Under the pieces are notes generated by a model. That model saw nothing but the letters and a program-made list of their open reading frames with translations, was not told where the DNA came from and ran no database searches. Shown piece by piece: positions 32,937-44,884 of a DNA stretch of 64,000 bases. Position 1 is the stretch's first letter; every line of letters starts with the position of its first letter. A program made the translations under genes and the position numbers. Source of the DNA: Rhyacophila brunnea (lineage: Eukaryota; Arthropoda; Insecta; Trichoptera; Rhyacophilidae); the NCBI GenBank assembly GCA_022495005.1, contig JAGYXB010000450.1, positions 1 through 64,000 of the forward strand, read 5' to 3'.

Positions 32937-33206
32937 ATACATGTGTCGCTAGATTTCAAAATCAGCCAAGTCCATAATGGATGAATAGGAGAAAAACAGC
33001 TTTTAGTTTTCTCAAATACACAGTCACGACGGTGAAAGTTAATATTATTTCGATTATAGAATACTTAGAATACGATAATTAATAAGTTCCAAATTTAGAT
33101 GATGTAGAAATGTTAGAAAGCAGTAGTTCTTCAGAAATTCACAAAAAAGTCAAAAATACCTAAAGGTGGACTTGGCTGATTTTGAAATCTAGCGACACAC
33201 ATGTAT
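32937..33206. mobile_element. 270 bp MITE
   Basis: Ends are inverted copies of about 38 bp: ATACATGTGTCGCTAGATTT on the left; the right is the same with one extra GT. Both continue CAAAATCAGCCAAGTCCA. No clear target duplication; the interior is non-coding. Confidence 0.6.
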
Positions 33207-33356
33207 TTGCGCATTTTAATGTATTATTCAGTGCCGAGATGTTCATTTTTCAGTTACCATGGCGCAATATATTTCAACTATATTCAGACTACTAGTACAA
33301 CATATGAATCTTTAATATAACGACCAAAAATCAATAATATTACACATTGTTGCTAT

Positions 33357-33387
<31 letters not shown>

Positions 33388-33828
33388 TGTGTATTATAAG
33401 GACCAAACATAGAATACTCCACTTCAATAAGCTGTACGAGAAAAGGAACGAAACCAAACTGAGATAGTTGAGATTTGTAGAAAGATACAGAATTCTTCAT
33501 GCATAGAGTAAAGTGAAAAGATTTTCTGAAGAAAGTTAATTTCAGAAAAGCGTACAGGTTTATTTTTATGGTATAATAAAATTATGCAACAGTTAATAGT
33601 TGAGACTTGAATGGAAAAAGGACATAATTATAAAATTATCGATTTTTTATAAAATGATTAAGTCGATTATTTCGAAAGTAGAATCAAATCAAAATAATTT
33701 AAATAATTATATAATATTTATACGAAACAAAATAAAAAGCATTTATAATAAGAACTCAAATCTTATAACGAGAATGTTATGTCATTTTATAAGAAATGAT
33801 TAAAAAAATATATCAATTAATTATATTA
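33207..33828. other. AT-rich interval with a TA microsatellite
   Basis: A TA dinucleotide run lies at about 33358-33382. The remainder is A-rich with only short chance frames. Confidence 0.5.
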
Positions 33829-34115
33829 GATTCAATATGAACATTAATTCAATTTTCATAGCCGATTTTGGCAAAATTTATGAATTCAAGAATAAAAACC
33901 TAACCTAACAAATTATCCAGTATATCGGCTATTTTCAAAATTTGTTTGCTGGTGGCTTTCTGTAAAGTGTAAACTGACAAGAACCATGTTTTATTTAGAC
34001 ACCCAAAGAGGTTGGAAGGTCTTGAATATACGGCCATATATTTCCGATATAACATTTCACGGTGAAGTGTGATACGGCAAACTGCATACGTACACATTTC
34101 CGAACACGACACATT
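33829..34115. repeat. Repeat family E, copy 2
   Basis: Matches 18257-18585: ATTCAATATGAACATTAATT, CCTAACCTAAC, CAGTATATCGGCTATTTTCA, AGTGTAAACTGACAAGAACC, AACTGCATACGTACACATTT. The 70-codon minus frame here is not open in the other copy. Confidence 0.6.
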
Positions 34116-34667
34116 ATTTTCTCACGTAATACTTTCGTCGTAGACAATATACATAACCACGAAAGCCTCAATATGAATGATAATCCGAATTGGGTTATTC
34201 AGAACAAATAAAATAACCAACCCTAAATGTTCACTTGACATTATATATTATATTGATTCATACCCATACTGTAAGGGTAGATCGTACGGTGACAAATTGT
34301 CATTATCCCATACATTCTACGGGTCAAAACGTAATATTTATTTTGCAGAGAGAATTGGATTTTACAGGTGACGCCAACCGATAAACCAAGAGTGGGATCT
34401 TACATTATCTATTATTAACCGAATTATTAAACAGGTTTATTGTATTATTTTTGTTAATACTTGTTTACGACTGTAACTGAGGCGCCTAATTACAAAAACC
34501 GATAAGTCCATAATTCAATATCAGTGGTAAATGACGTTTTTGTACGTCAAAAATAATTGGTTGGTTTTAGCATTATTTGATTTTTTTTTCTATCGTATTT
34601 TTATTTCATGCTTAATTATTTCTTTTTGCAATATATATAAACAAAGTAAAATATAACACGTCGGATT
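34116..34667. other. AT-rich interval
   Basis: No supported feature. A splice-like TTTATTTTGCAG followed 19 bases later by ACAGGTGACG near 34340-34373 could be chance. Confidence 0.3.
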
Positions 34668-34859
34668 TTTTTATTTATTTAAAAAAAATGAGCACATAAC
34701 AAACTATTAATTCGAGACGTTCACAAGATGTCATTTAGAATAAAAAGTACAAGTAAATCAACTGAGAAAAAATAAGGTAGAGAAAAAAACAAAGCAAAAA
34801 ATAATTTTATAGAAAAGAAATAAAATTAAAAAAAATCAACAACGTTGGCTTGTTCAGAT

Positions 34860-35500
34860 AGACGATTAGTCTGTGAAGTGATCAATAAATTGCGCGAATC
34901 GATGACTGATTTATAAAGTAAATTTGGATAATTTGGTTGCGTTGTTCAAGCGTGACTCTATTTGTAATGATTTTGTAGACTGTACATGATTTTCCCTCCA
35001 CCACCCGCCACGTCTCGATACTCGTGATGCAGGCGTATACGTTAGGCGCTCTTCAAATTTGTGCCGAAAGTATCACAGGAGTAACTTCCCAAGACTTTGG
35101 TTGGCGTGCACTAGAGTGTGCGTAATTCCTAATTCGATATAATGTATTACGGTCAATTCTCGATGAGAAAAAACCTTGCTGAAGTGCTTCCATTAGACTT
35201 GCACATTCAAGTCCGTGGTGCCACGACCGCCTTCTCGCAGGTCTGGGGGCGGAAGTTGGCGGTATCTTAATATCGCCACTATCAGGTCTTGGATCCATGG
35301 GCCGATGGGCTCGAAAAGTTATTGTACGCAACTTGGCATATAACATTGCACTGCGTGCATGGAAAGGGCGATAGACAACCTCATCTAAGGGCAGATAAAC
35401 GCAGTTGTTTTTTCCTAATTATACGTGGCGCATGGACTCCAGACCACTGAACTTCTCAATTCTTTACCGGACACGGTGGTTTTGCCTCCAAGCTCTCCAA
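34860..35500 (-). pseudogene. Unknown coding relic ending in HTH-like segment
   Basis: A GC-richer minus-strand block. First a 97-codon frame (35053-35346) with RPMDPRPDSGDI and RSWHHGLECASLME. After its stop, near 34900-34990, comes RVTLEQRNQIIQIYF with QSSIRA. The second part resembles the helix-turn-helix segment that starts many insect transposon proteins (DUF4817-like: LTxEQRxxIxxxYxxN). I do not recognise the upstream part. Stops follow soon after, so it is not functional. Whether the two parts belong together is unknown. Confidence 0.4.
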
Positions 35501-35751
35501 GTCAGTTTTGCCTAATAGAATCTTAGACTCCTCTGGGAGTGTCTGCATATTATGTCAGTTGGAAGGGAAGAGTTTCTCAAGTCGATCCGACCCTCAGTTG
35601 TACGAGTCAGCCATTGCGATTTGGTATCTACGAGGGAAAATTTCTCAGTCTGGACTAATACGTATCATAAACAGTTACAAAATAAAAAGAAATTTTTATA
35701 TACAACGCCTTTAAATTTTCTGGTGAATCATAAAAAAATTTGTTCTTGATA

Positions 35752-36083
35752 GAAATACTGAATAATGAAATGTCATTTCATATTGATTTCCATAGTAACG
35801 CACGTATATATTATTTATTAATTAAGTTGCTAGGACCCCCTAGCAACCAATATTGATAACGAAATAACTTTTCATACAAAACAGAATTAACTAAAAAATA
35901 TTTCAATTGTACTTAAAATGGCTAAAAGTATTAAAAAAATGCATCGGCATCGTGTTCTGATATATTCTAAAAGTTTCAAATGTCTAGCTAGTCGGGAAGT
36001 TAGTTAAAAATTGATTGCAATATTTGTACCGGACAAACAACCACCGGACAAATAAGAATACGACCTAAGAAAAACGTTTTAAA
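35752..36083 (-). repeat. Family G MITE, copy 1
   Basis: About 330 bp, minus orientation, shared with 37928, 39660, 40768 and 43263. Landmarks on the plus strand are GATTTCCATAGTAACGCACG, CTAGCAACCAATATTG and GTCTAGCTAGTCGGGAAGTT. Lacks the distal end. Confidence 0.65.
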
Positions 36084-36604
36084 ATCACAGCTTCGTTTAA
36101 ACCTTTAAAGTTTGATCTAAGCAACAAAAATAAACACTTTATATTTATACGTGTTATGCTTTTGAAAGTAGTTTTATCAACAGTTTAATAAGATTGTATT
36201 ATTTGGCAAAATGTTAACTGCCACTGAATAATAATACCTCGAGGCAGATATTCCAAAGCTGTGGGTCGTAGATTGCATGAAAAGGACCGCTTGATAATTT
36301 TCTCTACTTAAAAAAATATTATCTTTGAGCTGCCCTCTATCGTACCTTATTTCAGTGCCTTACCTTTGTGAGGTAAAAAATAAACGTTCGGTTGAATTAA
36401 TTTGTTTAGATTTCTTGTATTTTTATAAGGCCATATCGATGCCGTATATAGATTATCATTGGACTTAACGAGGGTGCTTTTATAACTCTAAGTTAATATC
36501 TTGCCTCAACGTTACTTAGTGATTTAAATTTATTGTAAAGATCAATAAAACTATCAAAGTTGCTTTTTTAGATATTATTTATTATGCTTATATACGAATT
36601 ATGA
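36084..36604. other. AT-rich interval
   Basis: Nothing recognised. Confidence 0.3.
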
Positions 36605-37240
36605 CGAAAGTCATGTTCAACTGCTTTGCGGGCCAAAAAGAAATCCTCATCAATAACACTCACTCAAACAGGTAAAAAACTACATCTATCTGGGACAACA
36701 AATGTCTATAAAAGAATGTGTATTTGATGAAATTGTTCGCAGAAGAAAGCTAGGCTGGAGTGCTTTTGGCCGCCTGAATAATGACTTCAAAAGTGACCTT
36801 ACACTGGGCCTAAAGCGCAAAGTATTCAACCAGTGTGTGCTTCTCGTAATCACATATGCGTGTGAAACATGGACCCTAAGTAAAAGAGAGATCTAGAAAC
36901 TTAGAGTAACACAACGTGGTATGGAGAGGTGCATACGGGGCATAACGAGAAAGGACAGAAAAGGAATGAGTGGATAAGGAAGCAAACAAAGGTTTGCGAT
37001 GTAATAGAGTTTATTAAAAGTCTTAAATGGAGATGGGCTGGACACATAGCTCGAAGAAGAGACAATCGTTAGACAAATCTAGTCATCCAGTGGTATCCAA
37101 GAAGTACAAAACGTCCGCAAGATAGACCTAGGGGCCGCTGGATCGATGAAATGAGAAAATTCTGCAAAAGTACGTGGCAACGCAATGCACATGACCGAAA
37201 GAAGTGAAAGCAGCTTGATCCAGCAGTGGATAGATTCAGG
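36605..37240 (+). pseudogene. RTE-type LINE ORF2 C-terminal relic
   Basis: Plus-strand pieces in order: KNYIYLGQQM (thumb, near 36672), FNQCVLLVITYACETWTLSK (36828-36887), in-frame TAG at 36894, QRGMERCIRG, then after a frameshift KWRWAGHIARR (near 37030), RPQDRPRGRWIDEM (near 37115) and KKWKQLDPAVDR. The 3' end is CTGATGATGATGATT, a typical RTE tail. Polymerase catalytic motifs upstream are missing. Confidence 0.75.
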
Positions 37241-37289
37241 CTGATGATGATGATTATATGCCATGAAATACCCAATAATTATTTTTGAA

Positions 37290-37530
37290 CTGTAAAATTT
37301 ATCGAACATACCTACATCATTTTGAAAACACTTCTGAGAAAACATATTACAACCAAAAGAAAAATATTTTTGACAAAGGAAAGACACCCCCGCTAGTATC
37401 GAACCTGCATCTCTCGGGTATCACACCCACACACATATACCACTATGTTAAAGGAGTCATACTTAATTGTGACACATTTTAACTATTGTATTTTAATATT
37501 CACTGAAGCACTTTCCAAATTGAGCTATTA
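37290..37530 (-). mobile_element. SINE-A copy
   Basis: The minus strand carries GACTCCTTTAACATAGTGG (A-box region near 37450), B-box region GCAGGTTCGATACTAGCGGG near 37395, then TTTGTCAAAAATATTTTTCT and a truncated tail near 37305. Confidence 0.6.
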
Positions 37531-37566
37531 TTGGCGATCGGCCTTTGTATTTTAAATCAAAGTAGA

Positions 37567-37705
37567 CTCCATTAGCATAGTCATGGTGTGGTGCTTTTTT
37601 CAAAAATAATGTTTCTATTGGTTATTAATTATGTATGTTCATCAATAATTAGAATGATACATTCTTAAATCTTGTGAATTATTCTTTGAATAAAAAAATA
37701 GTAGG
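37567..37705 (+). repeat. SINE-A copy with internal deletion
   Basis: GACTCCATTAGCATAGTCATGG is joined directly to CTTTTTTCAAAAATAATG, so the tRNA-like B-box half is lost. The tail follows in full (ATTAGAATGATACATTCTTA, TTTGAATAAAAAAATAG). Confidence 0.6.
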
Positions 37706-37927
37706 TATATAATTTGTGCATGTTTCGTCAATATTGGAATTTAAAATAACATCTCAGTTGCATACAACTGTTACTTGTTGTAAGAAAATTTTATTGTGAC
37801 TAGAATCACACCAGTGTATTCATTGGCAATGCTCGTAGCTCGGAATGCCAATGATGCAAATATTAAATTCTGCTCGGTTAATTTCTTTTTGTTTTGTTTT
37901 TGGGGTGTATTATTTTTAGGAAAAATT

Positions 37928-38410
37928 GATAGCTCGTATTCTTGGTTGTCCGGTGGTTGTTTATCCAGTACAAATCTTGCAATCGATTTTTAACTAACTT
38001 CCCGACTAGTTAGATATTTAAACTTTTAGAATATATCAGAACACGATGCCAACGCATTTTTTAAATACTTTTAGCCATCTTTAAGTAGAATTGAATTAAT
38101 TTTTAGTTAATTCTGTTTTGTATGAAAAGTTATTTCGGAAGAAATCCGTAAAAAGTAAAATACTAGTATTGGTTGCTAAGTGGGTGCTAAGAACTAAATT
38201 GTTAATATTAATATATACGTGAGTTACTATGGAAATCAATATGAAGTGTCAAAATGACATTTCAGTATATTTATTCAGTATTTCTATCAAGTACAATTTT
38301 TTTTTGATCGTTTAAGCTAGTCAAGTCAAGTTTATATGATTCAACTGACAATTTAAAAACGTTGTTTATAAAAAGTTCTTTTTATCTTGTAATTATTCTT
38401 TCTAAAAATA
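37928..38410 (+). mobile_element. Family G MITE, copy 2 (near full length)
   Basis: Starts near AGCTCGTATTCTTGG and GTCCGGTGGTTGTTTATCCA. Passes TTACTATGGAAATCAATATG and ATGACATTTCAGTAT. Ends with CAATTTAAAAACGTTGTTTA near 38350 and a conserved TAAAAAGTTCTTTTTATCTT flank. It lacks the outermost left bases. Confidence 0.65.
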
Positions 38411-39087
38411 GATTTTTTCTAGTGGTTATAATATGCATAGATGTAATGTTTTCAAATTATGTAAGTATATTAAAATGGAAGCTGAGAATAAAGCTATACT
38501 ATAGTAGATATGAATATAATATATCATTTTAACAATTATTATTTTGTTTTGTGGGCTCAAATCCGCGACTTGTCAAATTTAATGTCGCTTTTTAAATGTG
38601 TAATTTATTATAAGAAACTTTACCAAGTATAATAACTAAAATATTAATTATGAATTGAGTGAAATAATAATAAAATGGTGATTATCAAATTTTGTCATAA
38701 TATGGCATCCCAGTGACTCAGATTCATGAAAAAAATCAGTTTGTAACTCAGCTACTAACAGCACCAAATTTGTATTAAAATAATTTTATTATTGTATGTC
38801 GTATTGTATCAAAAACAATATAGCACGTCTTCATATCATTGCTTACAACAGGGAACTGGTAAGTGGTAAATATTGAAAACTTTAATAATATTCCAATAAA
38901 ATTAATTGTTCATCACTTTCCGTCGCGGTATCAGCCTTTTTGTAGTTGCTTAGAATTTGAATGTAGTATGCTATCCGATTACTAAGTTTAATTTTTATAT
39001 GGATACGTCATATTAGTTGATTTATAAACATATATACATGTTTTAATGGTTGTTTATTGTTTCATATCAACTATGATAATAATATTA

Positions 39088-39338
39088 TACACTTACGATG
39101 GCCGCGCGGCTTTAACATCGGCCTACAGCGTCGTGGGTCCCAGGTTTGAATCCTGGGTCTGGCAAGTGCATATATTGTTTTTAAATTTGTGTATGAGTCA
39201 GAGTATGGATCTAGTAAGTTGAGCAAGTGGCTGACATCCATTTTTCTTAACAACAAAATCTGTTAATACAAATCCCCACTCTGTGGAGGCTCATATGATC
39301 CTATTAGGATTGGACATGGTCGGATTGAATGAAATTAT
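39088..39338 (+). mobile_element. SINE-B, best-preserved head
   Basis: The tRNA-like head has A box ATGGCCGCGCGGC near 39098 and B box CAGGTTTGAATCCTGGGTCT near 39141 (Leu/Ser-like). The body runs through TATGAGTCAGAGTATGGATC and GAGCAAGTGGCTGACATCCA to CATATGATCCTATTAGGATT and GGACATGGTCGG near 39320. No clear target duplication. Confidence 0.7.
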
Positions 39339-39659
39339 CCATTGGAACCTAATAGGTATGGCGAATAGCTAACAGGTATTCATTATAATAAAAATGTAAA
39401 AACAACTTCCGCTCAATGGAATTACATTGATACTTTGATAAGAATCAAATACTGGAAGCCTGTTAGAACAAACCAAAAGTTTAAAGCGTAATTTTCTTAT
39501 TGAATAAATAATGGTCATGCAATAAAATTTGGTTATAAAAATATGACCAATATTGAATGCGCGAAAACATTTGTTAAAATTTATATTATATTTTGCCACA
39601 CTCCATGATAATTAAATTTATTAAGCCTCGCTTTAGTCTCACCTAGAAGGCAACTCAAT

Positions 39660-40020
39660 TTTTACCACGTTTTTCTTAGCTCGTATTCTTGTTTGTCCGG
39701 TGGTTGTTTATCCAGTACAAATCTTGCAATCGATTTTTAACTAACTTCCCGACTAGCTAGAGATTTGAAACTTTTAGAATATATCAGAACACGATGCCAA
39801 TGTATTCTTTTAATACTTTTAGCCATATTTAAGTAGAATTGTATTTATTTTCAGTTAATTCTGTTTTGTATGGAAAGTTATTTCAGAAAAATCTGTAAAA
39901 AGTAAAAGACTATTATTGGTTGCTAAAGAGGTGGTCCTAGCAACTAAATTATTAATATATACGTGCGTTACTATGGAAATCAAAATGAAATGTCAAAATG
40001 ACATTTCAGTATTGTATGTT
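39660..40020 (+). mobile_element. Family G MITE, copy 3
   Basis: Begins TTTTTACCACGTTTTTCTTAG and continues GTCCGGTGGTTGTTTATCCA to ATGACATTTCAGTATTGTAT. It forms an inverted pair with copy 4 (40768-41232), separated by about 750-850 bp. Confidence 0.65.
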
Positions 40021-40767
40021 TGTTTGTTTGTTTTTTAGTACATACAATTACAATGCAAAATGATTATTATAGGTTAATAAAATATCATATCAGAAGCCGT
40101 GTCGTGAGTCTCTGGTAGTCTAGTACAACTGTCATTTGTTTTCATGGCCTATTATATTAGTAAAAAGATTTAAAATAATACTTAGAATAGTGAGCAACAC
40201 TTCTATTAAGTGTGCTCGCAAGACGCACTCATTTTTATTTTCATAATACTACAATATTTGAAAGTAGGATTGTGATACTGTAGCTTGTAAAAAGTGGTTC
40301 AGCATAGAGTAAAGATGATAAGCCCCAAAAACAAGAGCATGTGCACTCTAACCCTTACCGACATTGTTTTGCCGGCTTATATTAAAATAGCCGCGCGCCA
40401 CGGATGTTTCTGGGATGGCCCGCTCAAGCTAAAAGGTTTGTAAACTGTCATCTCTTTAGATTGCTTTTTGATTAAGGATCAAAATCGTTTGAAATCATTT
40501 ACTACGTAGTATAATTTATTTATTTTTATTTTGGACGATTTTTATTAATTAATAAAAACCGTCATGAACCGTTGAAGTATTAACCTATTAAAGACAGATT
40601 TAAAATAAAAAAAGGTAAATTTCATTTTGTGGTAAAAATTTTACTAAGCCTGCTACTCGTATATTTCTTATTATATTATGTTTATTTTCAATATTTTTAA
40701 ATACATTTTAATATATATGTACATTATTTTGTAGGGGTTTAAAAATAGGTATCTAAAAATTAATAAT
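40021..40767. other. Spacer between inverted family G copies
   Basis: Bordered by TTTGTTTGTTTG on the left; the complement CAAACAAACAAA lies at about 40875-40886 inside copy 4. The interior has no recognisable coding sequence. Confidence 0.35.
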
Positions 40768-41232
40768 TATAAGATAAAAAGAACTTTTTATCTACAACAT
40801 TTTTAAATTGAATTTCTGTTAAATTATTATGCTCAATATGCTAAAACTTCTACTTGATATGAAGTAAATAAAAAACAAACAAACAAATATAGAATACTGA
40901 AATGTCATTTTGATTTCCATAGTAACGCACGTATATATTAATAATTTAGTTGCTAGGACTACCCCCTAGCAACCAATAATAGTGGATTAGATTACGGATT
41001 TCTTCCGAAATAACTTTTTATACAAAACAGAATTAACTGAAAATGAATTCAATTCTGCTTAAAGATGGCTAAAATTAATAAAGAATGCATTGGCATTGTG
41101 TTCTGATATAATCTAAAAGTTTCAAATGTCTAGCTAGTCGGGAAGTAAGTAAAAAATCGATTGCAAGATTTGTACTGGACAAACAACCACCGGACAAAGA
41201 AGAATACGAGCTAATAAAAACGTTGTATAATA
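40768..41232 (-). mobile_element. Family G MITE, copy 4
   Basis: Minus-orientation copy from ACCACCGGACAAAGAAGAAT (near 41190) down to AAGAACTTTTTATCTACAAC (near 40780), including the distal segment. A 60-codon minus frame here is not conserved in other copies. Confidence 0.65.
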
Positions 41233-42171
41233 TTACATTTTTACCAAGAAAAGGCATTTTTATAAATACCGTTTTACGTCAGTTAATACGATGTAAATAT
41301 GAAATGAAAACAATTTATTGGGTTTTTTTCTTGAGTAGAGAAAGTCGTTAGAGTTGGTTTGTGATTGTAAATTTGGGCGAATAAAACAAAAAAGACGATT
41401 TGTGGTAATCGTAAGTGATTTTGACATTAATATCATTTAAGCAGTTCTAGGAATTTTTAAAAAAGTTTATATTCATATTTTTTATCTTGTAAATGATATG
41501 CCGTAAACAGATATAGTGAAAATAAAAGTAACGTATATGTGTTACGAAGTGTATAAAGTTTTAAATTTTTTGGACCAAGTGGAATTCGAATACACGTTTT
41601 TCACAAATTATTGTATCTTAGTAAATTACCCAATCAACCTCATAAAAATCTAGATAAAAAGTTGATAATAGCTAATACCTAAATAAAAATTATACCTATT
41701 AGTAAATGCTTAATTTAAAGCAAGGTTATAATATGATTCATTTCATGATCAGAATTTCTCTAAAAAAAAAATACTTGTTAAAACAATGAATGCTACGTTT
41801 TTAAATATTGTAACGTATCATACTATTATGTACAGTCTTGAATAAAATGAAGATATCTGGTTTATAAAAACAATTCTAAGTATATCAATCAACACCTTTT
41901 TTATGAATATAGGTATTGCAGTGATGTGTCATCCGCTATTAGTATAGAAAATTTCAATAATTTTCTTCTAAAACGGAAAATTGGATTTCTCATTTTGACG
42001 TAAAACTACGTTTTTGTATTCGGCAAGATAAATCGCCTTTATAAAAAGTTTGGTAATTCTATCAAAAAAAAGTTTAAAATTAAAATCGGTTATAACTTTT
42101 AATAAATAATACATAATTTAAAAACAAAAAAAATAAGTAAATTAACCACCCTTGCTTTTATATTAATACTA
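41233..42171. other. AT-rich interval
   Basis: No supported feature. Confidence 0.3.
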
Positions 42172-42430
42172 TTGACCGAAGGTATTTGATGGAATTCGAA
42201 TATAAATTCTAATGACTTTAAGTTTTGTACTATTTCATTTGAGTCGATTTTTGCAACCCGGGTTTCGCCTTTCGGCATCTTCAGACACTGTGTACACTCA
42301 CCAAAAGGCAAATAAACACTGGAACCGAATACTGTTAACACTAAATTATATAACAAACCAATACAACAAAGTTGGTAAAACCCTATCACCTACCAATTAA
42401 GTCAAGGGTCACAATAAAAAAATTATAACA
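42172..42430. repeat. Family F element, single-arm copy
   Basis: Begins TTGACCGAAGGTATTTGATG and continues with AATTCTAATGACTTTAAG, ACCCGGGTTTCGCCTTTCGG and CAAATAAACACTGGAACCG to AGTCAAGGGTCACAATAAA. The opposite arm is absent or unrecognisable. Confidence 0.6.
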
Positions 42431-43262
42431 AACAAATTATCAATCAATAGTTGAAGTGTTTGTAAAAACTTCTTACATTATCAATAATAATACACTCGAT
42501 AAGCATATAAAAAATCGTCAAAACCTAATAATAGATCATTAGTAATTATGATCAATAAAAATACTACACTCAAGAGGTGTAAAATCATCTATTCTGGGAA
42601 CAATGGTAACTAATGAAGTCAACTTATGAGATATATATATGTATATCTATGATATAAGTCTTTAAAAGTTATTAGTATAACAATTAATATTCTTACATGA
42701 TACCTACTTTTTTAAAATTTAAATTTTTTAATTTTATTTTTTAAATATAACAACAAATAAACCCATCTAATATTATAAAATCAAACCAGAGAAGGATAAA
42801 ACTGCATGAGTAGCCCGCTCCTTCGTTGATTTAAATTATTATTATGATATGACAGATATCTTTAAAAGACCTACGGAAACTTTCAGAGGCGCTGTTCGCA
42901 GCCTGAGGTCAGTGCGGGGCTTAACCGCCCCTCGGCGGCGGCAGCGCCCCGACAAATTTGGCGCATAAATTTGGCGGTAATCCCCTAATATCGGGACGGA
43001 CCCTTTCCGTACAGCGCCCACCGATAGAATTCGACATCGTTTTCATAATTTAACGTCTTTTCAAAAATCGTTTCAAGGCCGTCGAGCGTTTTTGAATTTT
43101 GCAGGTCAATAGGCGATTATGTAATAAACTTTTACGGTTTATTGAATTTTTTATTGATTGAACTCTACTATACATTATGAAACATCTATAGAATGGAAAC
43201 TTAGTCAAATTTTAATATAAATTCAGAATTTTGACCATATTTAGAGAGAATAATACGATTTT
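42431..43262. other. AT-rich interval with a GC island
   Basis: About 42870-43020 is strikingly GC-rich (GGGGCTTAACCGCCCCTCGG, GCGGCGGCAGCGCCCCGAC) between very AT-rich flanks. Frames are open only briefly. It has no match elsewhere in the window; its origin is unknown. Confidence 0.4.
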
Positions 43263-44050
43263 TTACCACGTTTTTCATAATTTCTTTTATTTTGTTAACT
43301 GTCAATTCATGGTGGAACTGCATTGTATTGTTGTTTTTATTTAATAAAACGAAATTTTTTTATAGTGCTTATTCCACTTTTAATTAATATATTAGGCACG
43401 GTTTCGTCCGCCTCAGTGAGACATTTTCAACTCAAATTGAAAATGTCCCACTAAAGCGGATGAAACCGGTCCTAATATATTAATTAAAAGTGGAATAAGT
43501 ACTATAAAAAATTGCGTTTTATTAAATAAAAACAACAATACGTTTTTCATAGCTCGTATTCTTGTTTGTCCGATGATTGTGTATCCAGTACAAATCTTGC
43601 AATCGATTTTTAACTAATTTCCCGACTAACTAGACATTTGAAACTGTTAGAATATCTCATATTATGAGAACACGATGCAATACATTCTTTTAATACTTTT
43701 AGCCATCTTTAAGTAGAATTGAATTCATTTTCAGTTAATTCTGTTTTGTATGAAAAGTTATTTAGGAAGAGATCCGTAATCCAATCCTCTATTGTTGGTT
43801 GCTAAAGGGGTGGTCCTAGCAACTAAACTATTAATATATACGTGCGTTACTATGGAAATCAAAATGACATTTTAGTATTCTATATTTGTTTGTTTGTTGC
43901 AAAATAGCAAAAAAAATGATTTGTTGACAATCGCCTTATTTGTCCTAAATTATTAATACATAGAATTGTCAAGTTTATAATGATTCAACAGAAAATTTAA
44001 AAACGTGGTAAGTATATAAAAAGTTCTTGTTATCTTGTAATTATTTTTAA
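43263..44050 (+). mobile_element. Family G MITE, copy 5, with hairpin insertion
   Basis: The left end TTTTACCACGTTTTTCATA is split by the insertion 43280-43539 and resumes as ACGTTTTTCATAGCTCGTAT. The right end is AATTTAAAAACGTGGTAAGT near 43998. The outer bases TACCACGTTTTT and AAAAACGTGGTA are inverted repeats, which defines the family as a TIR element of about 490 bp. Confidence 0.65.
43280..43539. mobile_element. 260 bp insertion with long hairpin
   Basis: Flanked by a perfect 12 bp direct repeat, ACGTTTTTCATA (43268-43279 and 43540-43551). From 43326 it is a near-perfect hairpin: arms of ~100 bp (TATTGTTGTTTTTATTTAAT through GGTTTCGTCCGCCTCAGTGA) around a loop of a few bases near 43434. 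The first ~45 bp lie outside the hairpin. Confidence 0.65.
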
Positions 44051-44612
44051 TTATTAATTATTATTTTTTTTCGAATTGATAATTAAGAAAAATATAATAT
44101 TCTCTTACATTCGACAGCATTGTTTCTAAAGAAAAAGGAAAATTGCGTCTATTGAGGTTTTTTTTTGGGATCTGGGATCAATTGATATGGTAACCCTGTT
44201 TGTTAACTTCGTTTGCCAGACCGAATAAAATGAATGTCGCAAATACTGTTACTTGCATAATATCCATTCGCTATATAGAAACTTAAAAAAATAATATATA
44301 TATATTCCAATTTATACTCTAGTTAAAAGAAAATCTCACACCACACCGCAGTTACTTTCAGATATAGTTGTTCCAGGTAGGTACTCATAGTATAATATTA
44401 TACTAATATTTGTATGCAGTTATTTTCTACAAAATTTCTGAAAATGTAGCTGAAAAACGGTCTCTAAAGCTAACATATTAAGTCTTTTTGCATTGCAAAT
44501 TTATTTATAACAAGCTTTATACTAATTGTACTTTGAGATTAAAATTTATAATTGCATTTAATAAAAAACTCAGTACTAAAATATTATATAAATAATTAAA
44601 ACCTCAATATCA
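44051..44612. other. AT-rich interval
   Basis: No supported feature. CTCACACCACACCGCAGTTAC near 44336 weakly resembles 22507-22530. Confidence 0.3.
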
Positions 44613-44802
44613 ACAGGCAGCTCTCGTAGTGCGGTGTATAAGACGCTGGCCTTCCATCCGGGAGCTCAGGGTTCGATTCCCGCGTGAGGTCACAATATAT
44701 TTATGTAAAAAGCCCGTTTGTGATTGTTTCAAATTACTAACAACCACCTTGTATGAAAAAATCAAGGGCATGGTTATTAATAATAATAAAAAAAAAATGA
44801 AA
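44613..44802 (+). mobile_element. SINE-C, copy 2
   Basis: Gly-type head with CTCTCGTAGTGCGGTGTA, GGCCTTCCATCCGGG and B box GGGTTCGATTCCCGCG. The body (ACCACCTTGTATGAAAAAAT, GGGCATGGTTATTAATAA) and poly-A tail match the complement of 11266-11461. It truncates a family H hAT end that follows directly. Confidence 0.75.
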
Positions 44803-44805
44803 AAA

Positions 44806-44884
44806 AATATGTTTGACTGACAAAGTTTAGTGTGCACTATGTATATTGGATCTTAATAGCCTACCTCCATCCTTCGCTACTGAT
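44806..44884. repeat. Family H hAT right end only
   Basis: GACTGACAAAGTTTAGTGTGC to CCATCCTTCGCTACTG matches the right terminus of the elements at 20524, 24082 and 29667. The rest was lost or displaced by the adjoining SINE-C. Confidence 0.6.

Noticed and set aside
33358..33382. TA repeat as an origin or regulatory element
   Set aside because: It is an ordinary dinucleotide microsatellite.
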